Source: AC-32 sp963755635
GTDB lineage: Bacteria; Actinomycetota; Thermoleophilia; Gaiellales; Gaiellaceae
NCBI GenBank assembly: GCA_963755635.1
Contig: CAVWKS010000025.1
Location: 1 to 64,000 of the forward strand
DNA: 64,000 nucleotides
Direction: 5' to 3'
The notes beneath the pieces are model-generated. The model had not been told where the DNA came from and ran no database searches. It worked only from the letters and a program-made list of their open reading frames with translations. A program made the position numbers and the translations under genes. Shown here piece after piece: positions 59,971 through 64,000 of the stretch. The first letter of the stretch is position 1. Each line of letters opens with the position of its first letter.

Positions 59971-60474
59971 ATGTCCGCAGTAGCAAGCAAGACAGCTCTT
60001 CCGGCCGGCACGTGGAACGTCGACCCCGTCCACACGACTATCGGCTTCCAGGTGACCGACACGAGCGACCTGTTCAGCACGATCACGGGCCGCTTCACGG
60101 ACTTCGAAGGCCGGATCGAGGGCGGCGACGTGCCACAGCTCGCCGGCACGATCCGTGTCGCCAGCGTGAGCACCGACAACGAGCAGCGCGACGCGCACCT
60201 GCGCTCGCCTGACTTCCTCGAGGCCGAGACGCACCCCGAGATCCGCTTCCGCTCGACGGCGATCGAGCCCACGGGCGAGGACACCTTCCACGTCCGCGGC
60301 GAGCTGACGATCAAGGACACGCCGTTCGAGATCGAGCTCGACGGCAAGATCCTCGGCGTCGGCCAGGGCAAGGCCGGCGACGAGCGCCTCGTCGTCGACG
60401 CGCGCGGCGCGTTCGACTGGGGCACGACCACGGTCGAGCTCACCGCGGCCGTCTCGGCCGTCAAGGAGGCCTGA
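59971..60474 (+). CDS. YceI family protein
   Basis: This 167-residue lipocalin-like beta-barrel has the family features GTWNVDPVHTTIGFQV at the N-terminus and HLRSPDFLEAETHPEIRFRS. YceI proteins bind isoprenoid-like lipids; no signal peptide is visible, so this one is cytoplasmic. GAAAGGAG precedes the ATG at 59971. It is probably derepressed with the next gene when the MarR protein releases its boxes. Confidence 0.92.
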   Translation: MSAVASKTALPAGTWNVDPVHTTIGFQVTDTSDLFSTITGRFTDFEGRIEGGDVPQLAGTIRVASVSTDNEQRDAHLRSPDFLEAETHPEIRFRSTAIEPTGEDTFHVRGELTIKDTPFEIELDGKILGVGQGKAGDERLVVDARGAFDWGTTTVELTAAVSAVKEA

Positions 60475-60479
60475 CCAAG

Positions 60480-61409
60480 ATGACGATCCTGGGAATCGCC
60501 GGCAGCCTGCGGCAGGGCTCGTACAACCGCGCGCTCCTGCGTGCGGCGCGCGAGCTCCTGCCCGAGGGCGCCGAGCTGGTCGAGCACGACCTGCGCGACC
60601 TACCGCTTTACGACGGTGACGTCGAGGCGGCCGGCGAGCCCCAGGCCGTCGTCGCGTTCAAGGACGCGATCCGCGCCGCGGACGCGCTCCTGATCGCGAC
60701 CCCCGAGTACAACCGGGGCATTCCGGGCGTGCTCAAGAACGCGATCGACTGGGCCTCGCGCCCTCCCCTCGCCTCGCCGCTGGCCCGCAAGCCCGTCGCA
60801 ATCGTGGGCGCGTCGACCGGCCTCGGCGGCACTAGGCGGGCGCAGGAGCAGCTGCGCTCGGCGCTCGAGTTCCCCGGCGCGCTCGTGCTCGAGGAGCCGC
60901 AGGTACTCGTGCCCGAGGCGTACATGCGCTTCGACGAGAACGGCGAGCTCGCGGACGACGGCGTCCGTGCCGAGCTCGGCGATCTGCTCGACGCGCTTGC
61001 TCACGTCGCGAGCGATGTTACGCTCGCGCGCGTGAGCACGCTCGCAGACCTGATGACGAGCGACGTCCTGACCGTCGCCCCCGAAGACACGATCGGCGAG
61101 ACCGCCCAGAAGATGGTCGAGCTGGGCGTCAGCTCGGCGGTCGTCTCCGACTACGGGCGACTGATCGGGATCGTCACCGAGCGCGACCTCACCCGCGCGG
61201 TCGCGGGGCGCGTGCACTCGAGCGAGGCGCGCGTGCGCGAGTGGATGACGACCGACCCGGTGACATTGACCGCCGAAGCCTCACCGAAGGAAGCGGCGCA
61301 GACGATGCTCGACAACGGCTTCCGGCACATCCCGGTCGTCGAGGGCGAGCGCACGGTCGGGATCGTCAGCATCCGCGACGTCGCCCGCTGGAGCACCGAA
61401 GAGGACTGA
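60480..61409 (+). CDS. NADPH-dependent FMN reductase fused to a CBS pair
   Basis: This 309-residue protein has two parts. Residues 1-175 are a flavodoxin-fold NAD(P)H:FMN reductase with GSLRQGSYNRALL near the N-terminus and TPEYNRGIPGVLKNAIDW. Residues about 185-305 are two CBS motifs (LADLMTSDVLTVAPEDTIGE and VREWMTTDPVTLTAEASPKE). There is no stop between them, although a GTG at 61033 could start a separate CBS protein. Linked to yceI by a 5-base gap. Confidence 0.85.
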   Translation: MTILGIAGSLRQGSYNRALLRAARELLPEGAELVEHDLRDLPLYDGDVEAAGEPQAVVAFKDAIRAADALLIATPEYNRGIPGVLKNAIDWASRPPLASPLARKPVAIVGASTGLGGTRRAQEQLRSALEFPGALVLEEPQVLVPEAYMRFDENGELADDGVRAELGDLLDALAHVASDVTLARVSTLADLMTSDVLTVAPEDTIGETAQKMVELGVSSAVVSDYGRLIGIVTERDLTRAVAGRVHSSEARVREWMTTDPVTLTAEASPKEAAQTMLDNGFRHIPVVEGERTVGIVSIRDVARWSTEED

Positions 61410-61687
61410 GCCTACGCCAGCTGCGCGCCGCGGTCGCGATTGGATTGGCGGCCTTGCTAGTCAGCGGAGCGACCGGTTGCGGCCACGGGCAGAAGCTGAC
61501 GGCGTCCCAACTCGAGGTCGTGTTGCACAAGAGGGTGGATCCGGCTGTCCACATCAAGTGCGTCGATGGCACCAACGGCTGGGATTACAACTGCACGTTC
61601 TCGGGCGATGGAATCACTGGAACTAGGCTGGAGAACACGTACGGCTACGACGTGGACGCGCACCAAGTAACCGACCAGAGCGGCTAG
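61406..61687 (+). CDS. Small putative lipoprotein (start uncertain)
   Basis: This protein of about 93 residues has a hydrophobic N-terminus ending SGATGCG, a possible lipobox, and a short domain with LTASQLEVVLHKR and DYNCTFSG, reminiscent of DUF4333 proteins. No ATG or GTG is in frame near the start; CTG 61406 overlaps the preceding stop (CTGA), and TTG 61445 is possible. Confidence in the coding frame is good, in the start low. Confidence 0.5.
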   Translation: MSLRQLRAAVAIGLAALLVSGATGCGHGQKLTASQLEVVLHKRVDPAVHIKCVDGTNGWDYNCTFSGDGITGTRLENTYGYDVDAHQVTDQSG

Positions 61688-61699
61688 CGAGCTCGGTCT

Positions 61700-62110
61700 C
61701 TACTCCGGCAACAGGCGGAACGACTGACGGTGGCGTGGTCGGACCGCGCCGAAGTGACGGTGATCGAGGGTGATCACCACCTCGCTCCCTAGACGCTCCG
61801 CCAACGCGATGACACAAGCATCGGTGCCACCGAGCGGGAACTCGCGGTACTGCTCGACTAGCGCACCAATCCGCTGCCAGTCCTGCGGTTCTGGCGCCTC
61901 GACGTCGAAGCGCTCGAGTCCCCGTAGGAAGGCCGCCTCGATATGCGGGCCAAGCCTGCGCCCGACGATGTACGTGACCTCCGCCACGACGAGTGCGGGA
62001 ATGGTGAGCTCCAGATCGGAGCGCGCCAATACCTCGACACAACGCTCGTGATCGTCGTCACCGCGGTCGACGGCCGCGTAGAGCGGGCCTGAGTCAACGA
62101 CCGCGATCAC
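61700..62110 (-). CDS. vapC: VapC-type PIN-domain toxin
   Basis: This 136-residue PIN endoribonuclease keeps the acidic active-site residues Asp6, Glu44, Asp97 and Asp116. It overlaps the antitoxin gene by 17 bases, the usual vapBC order (antitoxin first). Targets of VapC toxins are usually tRNA or rRNA; this one is unassigned. Confidence 0.9.
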   Translation of the reverse strand: MIAVVDSGPLYAAVDRGDDDHERCVEVLARSDLELTIPALVVAEVTYIVGRRLGPHIEAAFLRGLERFDVEAPEPQDWQRIGALVEQYREFPLGGTDACVIALAERLGSEVVITLDHRHFGAVRPRHRQSFRLLPE

Positions 62111-62339
62111 GCGACCACTCCGCTTCGAGGACCTCCTCGAAGTCGCGGGCCGTGGAGCGGTGTCCGCTGTCGCCGAGTGCCGCGAACGGAAGATCCCTCC
62201 GGTCTTCGGCGCCGTCGACGCCGAGATGCGTCGTCAGGGCCTCGCGCACCAGTTCCGAACGCGAGATCCTGCGCCGGTGCGCCTCGCGGTCGATTGCGTT
62301 GGCAAGCCGATCGGGGAGAGAAATAGTGGTGCGCTTCAT
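62094..62339 (-). CDS. vapB: VapB-type ribbon-helix-helix antitoxin
   Basis: This 81-residue protein starts MKRTTISLPDRLANAIDREAHRRRISRSELVREAL, a ribbon-helix-helix DNA-binding domain, followed by a C-terminal tail that would wrap the toxin. It lies 12 bases downstream of the dinB stop on the same strand. Confidence 0.9.
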   Translation of the reverse strand: MKRTTISLPDRLANAIDREAHRRRISRSELVREALTTHLGVDGAEDRRDLPFAALGDSGHRSTARDFEEVLEAEWSRDRGR

Positions 62340-62351
62340 ACGCTCATATTA

Positions 62352-63398
62352 TCATACTAGCTCGAGCTGGCGGTGGGCCTCCAGGCCCGAGACCGCCACG
62401 CCGACGAGCCGTAGCGCGCCGGGGCGGTCCGCGAGCGCGCGGTCGAGGCACGCGCAGGCGAGCTCCCAGATCCGGTCCGCATCGTCCGTGCCGACCGGGA
62501 GCGACGTCGAGCGCGAGCGAATCGAGAAGTCCGGGTAGCGCACCTTCGTCGTGACCGTGCGGCCGGTCTGGCCCCCGAGGCGCTCGGCGACGAGCTCCGA
62601 CAACCGGCGCAGCTCCTCCTGCAGGCGCTCGATCTCGGCGACGTCGCGGGGAAACGTTTCCTCGGCGCTGATCGACACGGTCTCCGACGAGAAGTCGAGC
62701 TCGCGCGGGTCGATCCCGCGGGCGCGGTCGCGCAGCACCTTGCCGACCTTGCCGGGAAGCAGACCGCGTAGCGCGTCGTCGGAGAGCACGGCCAGGTCGC
62801 CGATCGTGCCGACACCGGCGCGGCGCAGCCGTTCTTCCGCGCGCGGCCCGACTCCCGGCAGGCGGCGCACGTCGAACGGCGCGAGGAAGGCCGCCTCCCG
62901 CCCCGCGGGCACGACCGTCAGGCCACCCGGCTTGCGCCGGTCGCTCGCGATCTTGGCGACGACCTTGCACGACGCGACTCCCAGCGCGCACGTCAGGCTC
63001 GTCGCGCCGCGCACCGCCGACTGCACCGCCTCGGCGACGACGCGGGCCCGCGCGAAGTCCGGCGCCACCTCCCCCACGTCGAGGTAGCCCTCGTCCATCC
63101 CGGTGCGCTCGACGGTCGGCACGACCTCGCGCACCGTGTCCCAGACCGCGCGCGAGTACTCCTTGTAGAGCCGGTGTCGCGGGCGGAGGAAAACCGCCTG
63201 CGGGCAGCGGCGAAGCGCCTCCGCGCACGACATCGCCGAGTGGATCCCGAAGCGCCGCGCGACGTAGTTCGCCGTCGCGACCACCCCGCGCCCGTGCGGG
63301 TCGCCGCCGACGACGAGCGGCTTCGTCTTCAGCTCCGGCGCCTCCAGCTCCTCCACGGCCGCGAAGAATGCGTCCAGGTCGAGGTGCGCCAGGATCAT
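62352..63398 (-). CDS. dinB: DNA polymerase IV (Y-family)
   Basis: This 348-residue translesion polymerase has LDLDAFFAAVEE at the N-terminus, a catalytic MDEGYLDVG segment where SIDEAYLD is usual (Ser-Ile replaced by Gly-Met and Ala by Gly), and the little-finger domain. The acidic metal ligands are kept. Its ATG overlaps the antiporter stop (ATGA). No beta-clamp peptide is obvious at the C-terminus. Confidence 0.93.
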   Translation of the reverse strand: MILAHLDLDAFFAAVEELEAPELKTKPLVVGGDPHGRGVVATANYVARRFGIHSAMSCAEALRRCPQAVFLRPRHRLYKEYSRAVWDTVREVVPTVERTGMDEGYLDVGEVAPDFARARVVAEAVQSAVRGATSLTCALGVASCKVVAKIASDRRKPGGLTVVPAGREAAFLAPFDVRRLPGVGPRAEERLRRAGVGTIGDLAVLSDDALRGLLPGKVGKVLRDRARGIDPRELDFSSETVSISAEETFPRDVAEIERLQEELRRLSELVAERLGGQTGRTVTTKVRYPDFSIRSRSTSLPVGTDDADRIWELACACLDRALADRPGALRLVGVAVSGLEAHRQLELV

Positions 63399-64000
63399 GA
63401 ACCGTGCTCGGCGAGCCGCATGGGCACCTTCAGGCGGGCGGCGACCCACGGCATCGTGACGCCCTGGATGACGACCGAGAAGATCACGACCACGAAGACG
63501 ATCCCGTAGATGCGGTCGGCGCCGCCCACACCCTTCAACAGCGCGAACGCTGCGAGGAGGATCGGGACCGCGCCCTTGAGCCCGCTCCACATGATGAACA
63601 GCCGCTCGCCGCGGTGCAGCCGAACCGGGGCGAGGATCGGAGCGACCGCAAACGGCCGCGCGACGAAGGCGAGGATCAGCGAGATGAAGACCGCGTCCAC
63701 CCAGACCGAGCCGAGCGAGACCCGGTTGATCGTCAGGCCGAGTGCGACGAAGACCGCCACCTCCGCGACGTTCGCGAGCGACTTGTGGAATCGGATCACC
63801 TCCCGGCGGTGCGGATAGTCCGCGTCGCCGATCACGATCCCGGCCACGAAGACCGCGAGGAAGCCCGACCCGTGGGCGACGGCGGTGACGCCGTAGATCA
63901 GGCCGGCGGCGGCAACGCTCCGGAGCGGGTAGAGGGCGGGGTCGGCGAGCCGGATCCGCCGGATCGACTCGAGCACGACCAGCGCGCCGGCGACGCCGAT
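63395..64000 (-). CDS. Cation:proton antiporter, CPA1/KefB-like (partial)
   Basis: The C-terminal part, about 201 residues, runs off the window end; the frame is open through position 64000. It has about six helices and the motif IMWSGLKGAVPILLAAFAL plus the helix GSGFLAVFVAGIVIGDADYPHR. This indicates a Na+/H+ or K+/H+ antiporter. No regulatory domain follows. It is co-transcribed with dinB. Confidence 0.85.
   Translation of the reverse strand: MGVAGALVVLESIRRIRLADPALYPLRSVAAAGLIYGVTAVAHGSGFLAVFVAGIVIGDADYPHRREVIRFHKSLANVAEVAVFVALGLTINRVSLGSVWVDAVFISLILAFVARPFAVAPILAPVRLHRGERLFIMWSGLKGAVPILLAAFALLKGVGGADRIYGIVFVVVIFSVVIQGVTMPWVAARLKVPMRLAEHGS

Overview
The window is GC-rich, densely packed actinobacterial-type chromosome. 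GTG/TTG starts, 1-4 base ATGA/GTGA gene overlaps, many small membrane proteins, and families such as GAP/SfLAP, DUF2252, SHOCT, DUF6325-like and DUF7144-like proteins point to a deep-branching actinobacterium; Thermoleophilia (Gaiellales/Solirubrobacterales) is my best guess, by inference only. I see no rRNA, tRNA, CRISPR array, phage or insertion sequence. No gene-free gap exceeds 300 bases; the largest are 39679-39956 (promoter plus terminator) and 29804-29997 (divergent regulatory region).

Layout. 1-5.7 kb: aquaporin and DUF2252 protein, AI-2E transporter, rhomboid protease, a COG4280-like membrane protein. 5.7-9.6 kb: ftsH, a PRC-barrel protein, a serine hydrolase and a frameshifted PAS-LuxR regulator. 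9.6-14.6 kb: two small unknowns, carbamate kinase, a membrane protein, a PLDc_N protein, glycogen-debranching enzyme, SCP2 protein. 14.7-22.9 kb: flippase-like protein, GAP protein and K+ channel on +; phosphodiesterase, MFS exporter and APC permease on -. 22.9-29.8 kb: small membrane proteins, class II amidotransferase, NfeD, SHOCT/DUF6325, AI-2E transporter, AhpD-like protein, MalT-like LuxR regulator. 30-37.9 kb: LiaS/NarL-type two-component pair, membrane proteins, MBL hydrolase, second flippase-like protein, PRC-barrel, RDD and NUDIX proteins. 38-44.8 kb: PPK2 with a CYTH protein, then an OmpR-type two-component system divergent from a redox operon (haem-b membrane protein, ferredoxin, compact ferredoxin reductase). 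44.8-48.3 kb: YCII, VOC, MMPL transporter, CBS protein. 48.4-56.1 kb: C1 block of NAD-linked formate dehydrogenase, malic enzyme and formate-tetrahydrofolate ligase. 56-64 kb: cupin, greA, DEAD-box helicase, epimerase, MarR/YceI, FMN-reductase-CBS fusion, VapBC, DinB and a partial antiporter.

Main discovery: a 9-5-9 dyad with half-site GGRYGATGC occurs at 14 promoter regions. In 13 of 17 orientations a hexamer matching NANNNT begins exactly 31 bp from the dyad centre, and in a 14th it begins at 32 bp. Three boxes serve divergent promoters symmetrically. Start codons fall about 43-46 bp from the centre when no Shine-Dalgarno is present and mostly about 66-76 bp when one is. This looks like an activator-dependent promoter class controlling envelope, osmotic, polyphosphate and small-membrane-protein genes.

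A caution: four genes carry five apparent frameshifts, each cured by removing one base, so base-level insertion errors in the assembly are likely.
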